A model generated the notes under the pieces. It made no database searches, was not told the origin of the DNA, and worked only from the letters and a program-made list of their open reading frames with translations. A stretch of DNA of 64,000 nt, taken from the NCBI GenBank assembly GCA_014529385.2, contig CM043944.1:60337268-60401267 (forward strand). The letters are read 5' to 3'. The translations under genes and the position numbers were made by a program. This document shows, in pieces, positions 32,470 through 43,571 of the stretch (its first letter is position 1; every line of letters begins with the position of its first letter). Source of the stretch: Adiantum capillus-veneris. Taxonomy: Eukaryota > Streptophyta > Polypodiopsida > Polypodiales > Pteridaceae.

Positions 32470-33112
32470 ATAAAAACTAAATCCAAAATCTAATAATTAA
32501 TCTAACCTAATTGAACATATGGTGATTCTGAGCTAATTGAATGTGGTTAGTGGGTGTTAATAGGTGTCAGATTCTGATGGGAATATACATATTGTTGTGT
32601 AACTAGTTTTTGCTCTTTAGGCAAAGCCTTCATTGCCATGCCCTAAAATCTAACCTGAATCTAATCTAATCTTAAATTTAACATAAATCTAGATCTAATC
32701 GATCTTAAACTCAACATAAACCTAAATTTAATCTAGTCTTAAATTTAACATAAATCTAATCTAATCGATCTTAAACTCAACATAAACCTAAATTTAATCT
32801 AGTCTTAAATCTAACCTAAACCTAAATGTAATCTAACTTAAATCTAAATCTAATCTAATCTTAAACTCCACATAAACCTAAATCTAATTCAATCTTAAAT
32901 CATAAACCTAAATATAATCTAACCTAGCTAATCTTAAATATTGCCCTAATCTTAAATCTAATGTAAATCTAAATCTAACATAATCTTAAACTCAACATAA
33001 ACATAAATCTAACCTAATCTTAAATCTAATTTAAATCTTAACCTAATCTTAAATCTAACCTAATTTTAATTAAATATAATTTTAAATCTAATCTAACCCT
33101 AAATCTTAATAT
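32470..33112 (+). repeat. AT-rich degenerate minisatellite (aatctaa / cttaaa units)
   Basis: About 640 bases are built almost entirely from variants of taaatctaatctaatctt and aacataaacctaaat. Within it, a unit of about 65 bases (atctaatcgatcttaaactc...) is repeated nearly perfectly from about 32693. It resembles neither the plant telomere repeat nor a coding sequence. Confidence 0.85.
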
Positions 33113-33149
33113 AGCATTTCATTTCATATTTTCTCTACTTTTTTTATCT

Positions 33150-33231
33150 ATCTCTCTCTCTCTCTCTCTTTGTTTTCTCCCCTTACCTCTCTCTTTCCGT
33201 CTTCTCCCTCTCTCTTTCTCTTTGGTTTTTT

Positions 33232-33272
<41 letters not shown>

Positions 33273-33346
33273 CCTCTCTCAATGTGTGTGCGTATGCATT
33301 CTTTGTTTATGTATGTGTGTGTATGTGTTTTTTGTTTATGCATGTG

Positions 33347-33397
<51 letters not shown>

Positions 33398-33407
33398 AAA
33401 GACACAA

Positions 33408-33446
<39 letters not shown>

Positions 33447-33600
33447 AGGAGAGAGAGGGAAATAGGGGAAGGGAACATGAGAGAGAGGAGAGGCAAGGAG
33501 CATACCCGGCTCTCCTTCCTCTCCTCATGTGTGTGTGTGTGTGTGTCTGTGTGTGTGTGTGTGTGTGTGTGGGAAAGAAAGAGAGAGAGAGGGAGAGAGT
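33150..33600 (+). repeat. Compound CT / GT / GA low-complexity tract
   Basis: CT runs (33238-33270 and 33351-33393), GT runs and GA runs alternate. They create overlapping false frames of up to 137 codons on both strands, which consist of Ser-Leu, Cys-Val or Arg-Glu repeats and are not genes. Confidence 0.95.
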
Positions 33601-33689
33601 GGGTTTACCTCTTTCGCTTGAGTGCTGAAACTTAGATCTGAGATTTGAGTTTTTGGCACTCTCGGTTTTTTTTAACCCATGTCGGCATT

Positions 33690-33816
33690 GCTATGGGCAT
33701 CACTATGTAACAAAGAAAATAGCGACTCCCATAGTGACGCTCATAGCGACACCATGGATTTTCACTTTTGAGCATCGCACTGCAAGCATCGCTAATGTGA
33801 AGTACCTCTCATAGTG
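33690..33816 (-). repeat. CACTA terminus with subterminal repeats
   Basis: On the plus strand the motif atag[ct]gac appears three times within about 40 bases (aatagcgactcc, catagtgacgctc, catagcgacacc), and the terminus itself reads cctctcatagtg. Clustered short subterminal repeats next to a CACTA end are typical transposase-binding regions; binding here is inference. Confidence 0.7.
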
Positions 33817-33818
33817 TC

Positions 33819-34182
33819 GGATCTCTCAGAGCCATTTGAGGTCCAATGTGATACTTGTGGTGATTGCCTTGGAGTAGTCTTGCTTCAAGAACGGCATGCC
33901 ATAGCATATGAGAGCCAAAGGCTCAATACGGATGAGCGGGTCTTGGACATTTATGAGAAAGACCTTTTAGCTGGTATACATGACCTAGACACATGGAAGC
34001 ACTATCTATTGGGGACTCCATTTATTTTGCGATCAGACCACCAAAGTCTCAAGTACTTCATGACGCAAACCAAGATTTTTGACAAACAAATGAGGTGGAA
34101 AAATTTTCTTTCGCAATTTTATTTTCATATTTCTCACATTGCTTGTAAGTACAATCAAGTGGCCGACGCACTTTCACGATGA
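33819..34182 (+). pseudogene. Element E RNase H
   Basis: The sequence LSEPFEVQCDTCGDCLGVVL gives the start of the gypsy RNase H fold (first Asp). YEKDLLAGIHDLDTWKHYLL, RSDHQSLKYFM and VADALSR follow, and a TGA replaces the Trp that follows in G (SRWPRVNA). It is open for 122 codons. Compared with G, which has several stops in this region, E keeps a cleaner RNase H. Confidence 0.85.
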
Positions 34183-34199
34183 CCAAAAGTTAATGCGGT

Positions 34200-35345
34200 G
34201 TCTATAGAAGCTCGCAATGATCTATCTTCTACGATAGTTACTACTAACCCTGAATTTAAAGACATAATGTTAGCCCTTGCTTTGGGGAAGAAGGAGGAAC
34301 CATTCACCTTGCAGGATAGTTATCTTCTCCATGGAAATAGGCTATGTGTTACCCACTCCCTTCGTGAGTGAGAAAGTTATGTATGAATCCCATGCTCCTC
34401 CCTATGCAGGGCATAGAGGCATTCAACCTACTCTTAGAAGAGCAAAGACGTACTTCTATTGGTGGACTACCATGAAAGTGGACATACAAGAGTATGTTTC
34501 AAAATGTGTGGTATACCAAAATACTAATTATGATAGAGGGAGGCAACCTGAATTACTCTATCCATTTTCAATCCCTAATTCACCATGGGAGAGTATATCC
34601 ATGGATTTTATCTTTGCATTACCCAAGTCTATCCATGGGAATATGGACAATAGTTGATAGGTTTAGCAAGAAAGCACACTTTATTCCTATCAAAAACATT
34701 GTTAAGGCACACCAAATGGCAACTCTCTTCATATCCTAGATTTTTAGACACCATGGATTGCCAACACCCATCATGTTAGATAGAGATCCTAGAATGACTA
34801 GTAATTGCTGGAAAGGTCTCTTTGAAAATCTACGTACAAGATTGAATTTCTCTTTGGCCTATCACCCACAAACGGATGGCCGAAGTGAGATAGCTAATCT
34901 TACGATACTTGATCTATTAAAGACTTATGTTACAGAAGGAGAGCAATGCTCACAAAGGGAAAAGTACTTACTTCTTGTAGAGTATTCGTACAATAACACT
35001 ATCCATACTTCTACAGGAAAAGCATCTTTTGAAATCATAGAGGTAAGACCTAAAAGTCCCTTGCTACTTAAAGTACATGGGAAGATCTTTGTTGCTGATG
35101 AGTATAGCTGTGACCTACAAGAATCTTTCCAAAAGATTAAGGAGGCTATATCCTTCTCTCAACAAAGGAAAAAATCTAATGCTGACAAGCACAAAAGTGC
35201 CTTACATTTAAAGAAAATGATTAGGTCATACTTAAGTTTCCCAAGGTTTAATCGAGGCAAACAATGGGCAAAAATCCTATGGGCCATCAAAAGTATTATG
35301 CTAAACCAGCAAAAAGAGACTATGGTCCTATTCAAATCTTGAAGC
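34200..35345 (+). pseudogene. Element E integrase
   Basis: The zinc-binding part reads YESHAPPYAGHRGIQPTL and then CVVYQNTN, where the last Cys of the CxxC pair is Tyr (G has CVVCQKAK). The core follows in shifting frames: ESISMDFIFALP (first Asp), a stop near 34657, LDRDPRMTSNCW (second Asp) and QTDGRSEIANL (Glu). A C-terminal part with SFQKIKEAISFSQQRKK follows. Frameshifts at about 34370, 34655 and 34740 and the lost zinc ligand make it inactive. Confidence 0.85.
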
Positions 35346-35421
35346 CAATCAATGAGAAGGCTTATCAACTCAAGTTGCCCAACCATTGGCTCATACACAA
35401 TGCTTTTCATGTGCGCCTTAA

Positions 35422-36008
35422 CACTAGTCCTGTAAAAAACTAGCCACTTTTGTGGCTTTTTGAGACTTTTGTAAAAAAAATATCAACACTATGTTAGTTA
35501 TCTAAATAGAAAATGGTTCAGGGGATTATGACCAACACTCAATATGAGTTGATAAAAAATAGTACAGAGCTAAATGAAGGTATAAAGGTGTCTTTCCATT
35601 GCCATCTTCTACAGTTAATTTGTGTGGATGGACAAAAATTTTATACTTTCTTTTGAGCATAATTCAAGCCCAAACTTCTTTGCAAAATCCCTCAATAGGT
35701 ATGTGATGGATGTACCAAGATTTTTTTAACCATATACAAAGACTGTCTCCACATTTTTTACTTCTCCAAGTTAAGTGTTGAAGTGTTGTTTTACGTAAAA
35801 TTTACTAATTTTAAATAAGTACTTTTTTATTTTTGAGCTTTTCATGTAAATTGTGTATTAAAAACCTTTCTCATACCTTGAATTCATAATTAAGAAGTTT
35901 CATGAAATTTTAATGTCATATACAAAAGTTATATTTCATTTACTAGAATCCTGATGTGAGCCATTTTTGTGGCTTTAGCCAGTTTTGTGGCTCATTACAA
36001 GTCTAGTG
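35422..36008. mobile_element. 587-bp MITE-like element with TTAA target duplication
   Basis: Element G has an uninterrupted sequence at this point (cctattaaagcc), whereas E has cctTTAA, then the insert, then TTAAgcc. The insert begins CACTAGTCCTGTAA and ends with the reverse complement of CACTAGACTTGTAA, so the terminal inverted repeats match at 12 of 14 bases. Palindromic agccacttttgtggct motifs lie close to both ends. The AT-rich interior has no coding capacity. A TTAA duplication is typical of piggyBac, while the termini look CACTA-like; the family is unassigned. Confidence 0.85.
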
Positions 36009-36012
36009 TTAA

Positions 36013-36264
36013 GCCCTACAAACAAGAGCCCCCAAGTGAACCAATTATTGAAAACCCTCCCAAAATCGAAGACCAAGAAGAGGTGCTACAACCCAAAGCT
36101 ATCATTTGGCATGAAGACAAGGTGCTATGACATGCTAAGATTATCTGTCGACGATATCTTATTAAGTTTAAAAATTATCCTTTGGAAGATGCTAGATGGA
36201 TGCAAGGAATACAACTTAAGGATAGTATGAACCTTGTCAATGCTTACAAGGCTACATTAGAGTA
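36013..36264 (+). pseudogene. Element E C-terminal chromodomain-like region
   Basis: After the MITE the frame reads [19 protein letters not shown], then a [21 protein letters not shown] and MNLVNAYKA, ending in a stop. It corresponds to the G C-terminus and to the chromodomain core of plant chromoviruses (Y-L-[VI]-K-[WF]-K-x-Y-P). In active elements this domain guides integration to marked chromatin. Confidence 0.75.
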
Positions 36265-36620
36265 AGAAAATGTACAAATTTCTTTTAAAAGACCAATGTT
36301 TTTGTCTTATAATCCTTATTCTCTTTTTATTGTGTACAAATTAAAATAGTATGCATGCTTTCAATCTTGTTTGTGAGATGACGATGTCTCTCAAACACCA
36401 AGTAGAATTTGTCACTCTACTTTGGGAAAATGAAATGGACTAAAGACCAGACATGCTTGCCGCAGCTACGTCTCCCAAGAACCAAATGGATTAGTCATCC
36501 ATCTTGGAATGATGTCGTAGGGTAAAAAGGGATCCTCTACCCACTAAACATTGACTAATGACTAAGTCTTTATCTCTTCTACCTCAGTCGAGGACGAGTA
36601 TGATTTCAAGAGAGAGATAA

Positions 36621-38215
36621 TGTCATAAAATCTTGTATCTAACCAAGCCAAATGATTTTCTCATATTAAATTAATCATTTAATGTGGGAGAACAAACAAG
36701 AATAAGGGTTAGAATATAGACATGTGCTTATAGTTCTATCTCAACACGGGGCCAATGGTAAAGGGGTCCAAATGAGAGATGGTCTGTCAAAGAGCAAGGC
36801 TAGATAATGGAGATTAAAGACCTTAGAGTTAGCTTTATTAAAGACCTCCAAAGGTTAGTGTTAAAATACCTTTGACCTTAGGTAAGCTAGGGTTGTACTT
36901 GAGGTGGGAGCCCGGCCCAAGCTTGAGGTGCTTGTCATGCTTGCTGACTAAGGTCCTTGAGGTGCTTGTTGTGCTTGCTGACTAAGGTTCCTGAGGTTTT
37001 TGTCATGCTTGCTAACTAAGCTGCTTGAGGTGCTTAATAAATAAGGTGCTAAGGTGCTCGATGATTAAGGTACTTAAGGGGTAAAGTGTTCAAAATTCAA
37101 TGCATATCCCTACACAAGGGGTCGATCCCTCATTGTAGGAGCTAGAGAGAGAACACACACACTCACGCAAGGAAAGATTGGTACAAAAAAGTCATCTAGG
37201 ACACTTGTCAAGCTCCTCCTCATGTTGCCCTCATGGTATGCCTAAAGCCTATTGGTTGGCCTCCCAAGGGGTCCAATTATGATTTAGTTAATTTATTTAA
37301 TTGTTTATGCATTTATCAAGTTCTCTCTCTCAAAGGGGAAAGGGGGACACTTGTCCCAAGGCTACCCTTGTTTCTTGATATGCACTAAGAATGTGATTGT
37401 CCAGGCTTGAGGAGTTCCAATCAAACTCAAATAGTCCCAGAAGAGGGGGTCGACCAAAGCAAGGAGGGGGTTAGCTTGGGGAGTATACTACCCCCCCAAT
37501 GCACACACACATACACACACTCTCTCTCATTATGTGAGTTGCAAAGTGCAAGAGCTCCATCTCCTTCTCCAATCTTGTAGAGAAGTTGAGAGCCTACACC
37601 AACACTCTTGGCTATGGAATGCAAATCCAACCAAGAGCCGTGCTTCAATGCTTAATCTTGTCATCTTCTCCATCTTCATTACTATGCTATTATGTATGCT
37701 ATCAAAAAGAGTGATGATAAGTGAGGAGCTATTTTTTTCTCCTATGAATGTTTCTTCTTCTTCTTCCCTACCTCATTCCCCACTAGCTCTCTCCACCTTT
37801 GAAGGTGGTTGAGGCCTTGGGACTGAGACTGGGGATGGTTAATGCTTTTTACAAAGTCTATGTTATGATTTTGATGCACGAAGATTTCCATTTTCATTGC
37901 ATCACCTAAGTCACAAGCAACACAAAGATTGTATTGTACCAAGTCTCTTTTGCTGGGAGAATTTATAATACAAAATCCGATTAGAGGGGGGACCGGTTCC
38001 ACATAAATCTGGTCCTCAACTCTTGTCAAGTTCTCTAAACTTTCTCTCTCTCTTGCAAAATTTTTGTTCATGTCAAGTTAATTAAGTATTATGGTTAATT
38101 TGCTACCGCTAAATAATTTCATTCTCTATGTTCTCAAAGTAGTCTCACAAAAATTTTCTCTTTAATTCTCCTAATTCCGCTATTCTCAAAGTTCATAGGC
38201 CATTTCCATTAGACA
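36621..38215 (+). repeat. 3' LTR of element E
   Basis: It starts TGTCATAAAATC after agagagataa and ends with ccattagaca, matching the ends of the G LTRs (TGTCATAATAA and ccattaaatgttaca). It shares with them the block ggggggaccgg, followed by aaatctggtcctcaac, near 37985-38018. The unit is about 1595 bp, diverged from G. What follows (tggcaagtcagag) belongs to element F. Confidence 0.8.
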
Positions 38216-39055
38216 TGGCAAGTCAGAGTAGACTTGGCCAACAATGATGCCATTGATCTAATGAAGGATCAACTAGAGAATTCATCACATAGCCAACCAA
38301 CAATCAAAAAAGAGGAAATGGGATGGAAGTATGAAGATACTAAGGGGGAGAAATCTTCTGGTTTAGACAATAGTATCTTTGACAACGAACAAGATGAGAT
38401 CTATGTGAATGTCTGTGAACACATTGAGAAGTTGAGAGTAGAATTGGATGCATCATATGCACATTTCAAGAGGTTGAAAATTTTATTAGACAAAAGAGAA
38501 AAGTTGAGGATGAGGCTAGGGTAGTAGACTCGATAGCTATTTGAGATGATTAGGTTCTAGTGATCCAAATAGATTACAAGATTCACAAACAATGGGAAAC
38601 ATTATCTGGGGTAATTCTAGATGGGGGAGCTAAAGTAAATATTCTTGGCGAGTATTTTAGGAAAAAGCTAGGGATAACGGAGGTGAAGCCAGCCCCATTT
38701 AGACTTAGAAAGGCTCATCATAGAGTAATCCAAGCTACTGGGTTGATTTAAAATATGCAAATTAGAGTGGGGAAGGAAACATTTGACCAGTTTTCTTGTG
38801 TTGGATGTACAAGGGCCTATGGGATGTTATTAGGATGACCTTGGCTTAGAACAATTGGTGAAATATTGGTGAAATTCATGATTATTCCAACCAAATCTTG
38901 ACTATTTAGAGCTTTAACCAAAGAAACCAGATCAAGCTGGATAATACCAAAAATTGGAAGAAGGCTCCAAGGCATGAGGGGTTGTGTAAGCAGTATGGGA
39001 CCAAAAATATTGAAATAATGCTCGCCTCTCTGAAGATTTTTTCATCAACAGAGAT
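38216..39055 (+). pseudogene. Element F gag/protease remnant (first piece)
   Basis: The first readable part is NNDAIDLMKDQLENS and an acidic, helical stretch (YVNVCEHIEKLRVELDASY), then a run of stops. A retropepsin domain follows: SGVILDGGAKVNILGEYF (DGGA active site), APFRLRKAHHRVIQATGLI, YGMLLG, stop, PWLRTIGEI. The end reads EIMLASLKIFSSTEI, and after element G the frame resumes at 56437 with DIDLSVLLMDKEQVE. F is therefore a separate gypsy element into which G inserted. There is no LTR of F in view. Confidence 0.75.
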
Positions 39056-39959
39056 TGTCATAATAACTAATATCTAATTCTCCTGAATTATTTTCTCATG
39101 TTAAACTGTATGGGGAAGTGCCAAGGGAGAAAAAGCTGGACTATTGGTTAAGCTGGTAGACTGGCCACAGTAGGGATCCAAAGGAGGGAAAATAGGGATC
39201 CAAAAGGGGAGCCATCTGCAAAAGAGCTTTGTACAAATGGCCTCCAAAGACCTTACGGTTCAGCCCATTAAGAATTCCAAAATGCTAAGGTTTCAAAATT
39301 CAAAGGTTGTGTCCAATGGTCAAAGTCTTAGGAAATTGGATGATTTGTGTGTGTCCCAAAAATTCTTCACAAACTCCTACATAGGAGGGGGCAAGCCCAA
39401 GAAGTAGGGGATAAAAGAGGGAAACACACACACACACTCGCAAGCTTCCTTTGTACACAAGGGGAAAGAGGGACACATGTCAGCTCCCTAGGCCAGATGC
39501 CCACAAGGTGTACTCAGATTCTATTCGATGGCCATGGAGGTGGACCGATGAGAATTAGGCTAGAGTAAATCTAGTTTAATTAATTTAAAAAAAATTCATA
39601 AAATAACCAATAGGAATTAAGCTCTCTAGAAGACTATTGGACAGTCTCCCAAGGGGTCCAATGAGCATTCAGCAGCCCAATGGCTTAGCTAATTCCTATT
39701 GGCCATGAGTCAAAGGGGTCCAATGAGAGTTTAATTGCATTTATTAATTACCTAAAGCTCTCACAAAACGGGAAAGGGGGACACATGTTAGAAGGCTATC
39801 ACTTATGCTCCTAAAATCCTACTGGCTAAGCCTGGGGAGGTCCAATGAGGTGCTCGCAAGAGAAAATAGCAAGAGGGGTTGACCAAGAGAGAGAGGGGGC
39901 TGATTTTTCAAAGGCAATTATCCACGTACACTCACACAAGCTCATGTGTAGAGTAAGAA

Positions 39960-40041
<82 letters not shown>

Positions 40042-40702
40042 AAGCTTTAATCAAAAGCTTATCACCTACTCCAAGCTTGTGAGAAGGGAGGCCTACACCA
40101 ACAACTCTTGGCTTTGTGATGCAAATCCAACCAAGAGCCAAGCTTCAATGCATGCTCATCTCCTCTACCATGCTAATGACTAAGATAAGCTATGCTAATA
40201 TGAGTGATTATATGAGGAGATGTACATCTTTCTCGTAAGACTACTCCTTCTTCCTCTCAATCGACTCTTATACCCCACTAGCTCTCACCATCTTCGAAGG
40301 TGTGTGAGGTCTTGGGTCTGAGACCGTGAGGGAATTGATGTTGTGTTTGATAAGTGTTTTGCTTAGTGCTTGAACTTTACATCTTCATTGCACTAGCTAG
40401 TATCGAAGAAATACAAAGAATTAAATTGTAAAATGTCTCTCTTGATGGGAGAAACCATAATACAAAGCCTTTTGGAGGGGGGACCAGCTCCATGCAAATC
40501 CGGTCCTCAACTGTTGTCAATTGCTTAATTTATCTCTCTTTTGAAGTATTTTTCATGTTATCTAACTAGGTGTTATGCTTTTTGTTTCTCTCTCCACCCA
40601 AGCACTCTTGTTATTCTCATTAGGAACCTATTCTAATGAAATGCTCACTATGTTCTTTCTATTTTCCACTACACACAAGTTACTAGGCCATTAAATGTTA
40701 CA
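39056..40702 (+). repeat. 5' LTR of element G
   Basis: It begins TGTCATAATAACTAATATC and ends ttaaatgttaca. A CT run at 39962-40036 (about 37 units) is only about 6 units in the 3' LTR (near 47294), which explains most of the length difference. It contains the inverted-repeat block ggaccag...ccggtcc near 40482-40505. Confidence 0.9.
39962..40036 (+). repeat. (CT)n microsatellite in the 5' LTR of G
   Basis: About 37 CT units, apparently expanded after insertion, because the other LTR keeps only about 6. Confidence 0.95.
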
Positions 40703-40703
40703 C

Positions 40704-40715
40704 TGGTATTAGAGC
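40704..40715 (+). promoter_or_regulatory. Primer-binding site of element G
   Basis: The sequence tggtattagagc directly after the 5' LTR differs at one position from the tRNA-iMet site tggtatcagagc found in C and I. The 400 bases from here to the gag ATG are untranslated leader with no gene. Confidence 0.8.
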
Positions 40716-41121
40716 ACAAGGTTTCTCTTTTCTTGATCAAGAAGGGAGGTCCTCAAGCTAGCTATAAATGGTGGGTATTATTGATTGCATGTGAGTAAGT
40801 AGAATAGGGATTTTTCAGCCTTGTAGTGTGCCTACCTTTGTGCAGTTAACGAGGAATCACCATCAAGAGCTATGGTCTTACTAGTGGAGTCCTACGGGTC
40901 TTGCCTATGGCTTTTAGCCACTATTGAGCTATTACAAGCTTGACAGGAGCCGGTGTTGTTTTGGTGTTGAACGACCCTCTCTTCTATTCCTTGGAATTAA
41001 TGGTATTTGAGCCACGGGTACAGTAGCTTGAGTGCTTTTTCTAAAGGGGTAAAGAGGAGTAGCAACTAGGGCTTGAAGTGCCAAAGTACACCTAAAACAT
41101 TTACACCTAAAAGTTGTTAGA

Positions 41122-42620
41122 ATGGCTGTCAATAGTAAAGAGAGTGAAATTAATGTTGATAACTTTGATTTTTCTAATGAGCATGCTACTAATGATGCCC
41201 CGATGCTTGTTAAATATCTTGTTTCTAGGCTTCAACAAGCCATGGGCAATACATCCTTCCAAAGTGAAGTGCAATGACAGCTTCATGCTCATGGGATTCT
41301 CCAAGCTCCCTACCATGAAAAGAGAGCACCTAGGAAGCCTCCTTATGAGACTTCCAAAAGAGGTATCTCTCCAATTTGGGAAGAAGAAGAGGATCCATAT
41401 GAAGGGCTCAAAAAATTTCTCCTTGATGACGCATCTCCTTCTCAAAGGAGAATTCAAGAGCCCCCACCAAAGGACCAAGAAAGAAGTGAGTCTCCTGCCA
41501 CCTCGATGGAGATGGCTCCATGAAGACGGTGGGCTAAGCACCCTCCATCACCTCCAAAACGGATAAGACCATCACATGCTTCTCCACACTATAATTCTTA
41601 AGAGGGATGACAAAAGGCAAGAGAAGAAAAAGGCAAGAAAGAGGACACCCTATTCTCCATCTTCTTCATCCTCTTCCTGTTATGAAAGTGATGGTGAAGA
41701 CAAAGAAGATCAAGGCAAGAAAAAGGCAAGAAAGAGGTCACCCTCTTCTCCATCTTCCTCAAATTCTTCACCTTCTAAAGAAAGTGATGGTGCAACCTTT
41801 GAACCATCAAAAATAAGAGGCCATAGGAAATCCTATGCCAAGTGGAAGAGGTCATCCAAGCTCAAGAAGTTCAAAGAGGGAGGGAAGAGCATCTCTTTCC
41901 TTACCTATGATGGCACCTTTAGTGCTACGGAGAAAGTCTTGGCCTTTATCCAACAGTTCGATGCGGCATTTGGAGATGGGGGCTTCAAGGAGTCCTCTAA
42001 GCTATGCCATGTATCTATGCACTTTCAAAATTCCGTCAGGCAATGGTGGTCTAGCCTACGGGCCAACGGTGAAGCTCCACAAACATGGAAAGCTTTAAGA
42101 GATTCCGTTATGAAGCATTTTTTGGCCACCGATGCCAAAGACAAAGTACTCACCGAATGGCGAAGCTTGAAGCTCTCTCCCTAGAATCCATTCACAAATA
42201 TGTAGACAATTTTCTTTAAGAAGTTGGAATTTGGAGAGAAAAAGAAACAATTTTGTGCGGGTTTAACTGAAGAAATGGCGGAGTATGTCAACTCCCAAAG
42301 GCCATGCACCATATCGGCGGTTATACACCATACTATGGTGGCTTCTCGAATCAATTTCCAAACGGGGGCTGAAAGAAATTTTAAGCCCACAGAAAACAAG
42401 GGTTCCAATGAGCCTAAGGGGAAGGACTGTCCAAAAGTCTCCTAAGGGAAACTCCAACAAAGCTAAGGAGAAGGGAGTTTACAAAGGTAAAAACAAAATC
42501 TCTCCTGAAGAGCTTGAGCGTTATCTCAAGGATAACCGTTGTTTCAACTGTGGCGAGCAAGGGCATGCATACCACACTTGTCCCCAAAAGAACACCCACA
42601 ATGAGCCTCCTAGAGCTACC
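41122..42620 (+). pseudogene. Element G gag
   Basis: Gag starts at ATG 41122 (MAVNSKESEINVDNF), hits a TGA at about 41275, and continues in changing frames. Features are a Ser/Lys/Glu-rich linker with a duplicated KKARKR[TS]P block (41620-41790), the retrotrans_gag core (ISFLTYDGTFSATEKVLAFI, QWWSSLRANGEAPQTWKAL, FLATDAKDKVLTEW), ending with a stop at 42182, then GEKKKQFCAGLTEEMAEYV and the zinc knuckle RCFNCGEQGHAYHTCP with all four ligands. It forms the particle in active elements. Internal stops make it non-functional. Confidence 0.85.
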
Positions 42621-43571
42621 TTGGTCAAAATCCAAGAGGAGGAAACTCACCACAAAGGATCTCCTCTATGCCATGCTTGGGGAAAGGTAAGAGAACATGA
42701 TTCTTTTATTCTCTTTGACCCTGGTTCTACTCACAAATTCATATCCACAGAGTTGGCCACCAAGCTAAGCATAGAAGCTTACGAGATGGGAGATGTCCTA
42801 CCCGTAGATGATGCTTTCAAGGGGCAAGAAGCTTCAATCACTCCCTTAATCAGGAAATTGAGGCTCCATGTCCAAAGCTATGTGGAAAAAGAGGACTTCT
42901 TTATCTCTCCTCTCAAGCATGAGGATGTAATCCTAGGGGCACCATGGTTTGATCGTATGGCTGCCAATGTTAAATTCCCTGAAAGGAGAATCTCCTTTAG
43001 GTTCAAGGAAAAAGATATGTACATAGATGCTAAGGAAATGGGTAACATCATACCCATTGTACATATGCAAGCTTTCAATAAGTCAATAAAGAGCTCTATT
43101 TCCCTGTACATGACTTTTGTTAAAGACTCTCAAAATGAACCTAATGTTTTAGCAAAAGAAAATATACACAATCAAAAGGAATTAGAGTTATCCAATTTTC
43201 TCAATGGGTTTCAAGATGTCTTTATTGACGACATCCCTTGTGAGCTACCTCCTAAACGAGGCAATGATGACCATGCAATTGAACTTCTTCCAGGAAGTTC
43301 ACCACCTACCAAACCTCCTTATAGAGTTTCTCAAGCTCAACAAGAGAAAATTCTGCGGAAAGTGCATGAGTTAGTTGAGAAGGGCATGGGTAGGCCTAGC
43401 TCATCTCGATTTTGTTCTCCTGTGCTACTAGTGCAAAAGAAAGACGACACATATCGTATGTGTGTCAGCTATAGAGCACTAAATAGGATCACTATCAAGA
43501 ATAGGTTTCACTATAGAGCACTAAATTTGATCAGCTACAAGGGTCCACCTACTTCAGTAGGATTGACCTAA
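42621..43571 (+). pseudogene. Element G protease and start of RT
   Basis: The open frame that includes the zinc knuckle continues into a retropepsin with FILFDPGSTHKFIS (DPGS in place of the usual DSGA), DVILGAPWF and a long linker, then the RT start FCSPVLLVQKKDDTYRMC. At 43470-43526 the sequence ctatagagcactaaat occurs twice, 44 bases apart, and the conserved part of RT between the two copies is corrupted (YRALN is read twice). The frame ends in a stop at 43571. Confidence 0.85.

Larger units (their letters stand above)
27850..33816 (-). mobile_element. CACTA (En/Spm) DNA transposon, left end missing or unrecognisable
   Basis: On the minus strand the element starts at 33816 with CACTATGAGAGGTAC, the CACTA terminus, followed by subterminal repeats. 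It then has a low-complexity leader, a tnp2 transposase pseudogene (31.75-30.5 kb), a DUF4216-like segment (about 29.95-29.65 kb) and a second ORF of Transposase_24 type (28.70-27.90 kb). This is the usual order in plant CACTA elements. I could not find the matching inverted terminus near 27.6-27.9 kb (cacttatagaattgg at 27838 is only weakly similar), so the left limit is approximate. Confidence 0.8.
33819..38215 (+). mobile_element. Element E: 3' half of a chromovirus (Ty3/gypsy) with one LTR
   Basis: Homology to element G begins abruptly at ggatctctca, right after the CACTA terminus. It runs through RNase H, integrase and a chromodomain-like C-terminus to a polypurine-like run (agagagataa) and the LTR at 36621-38215. 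Gag, protease, most of RT and the 5' LTR are absent, and the expected left part is not found on the other side of the CACTA element within this window. A 587-bp insertion lies at 35422-36008. Confidence 0.85.

Noticed and set aside
32470-33112. Interstitial telomere repeat
   Set aside because: The units (aatctaa, aacctaaat) do not match the plant telomere heptamer in a regular array.
33222-33635. 137-codon frame and its overlapping neighbours
   Set aside because: Made of CT, GT and GA repeats on both strands.
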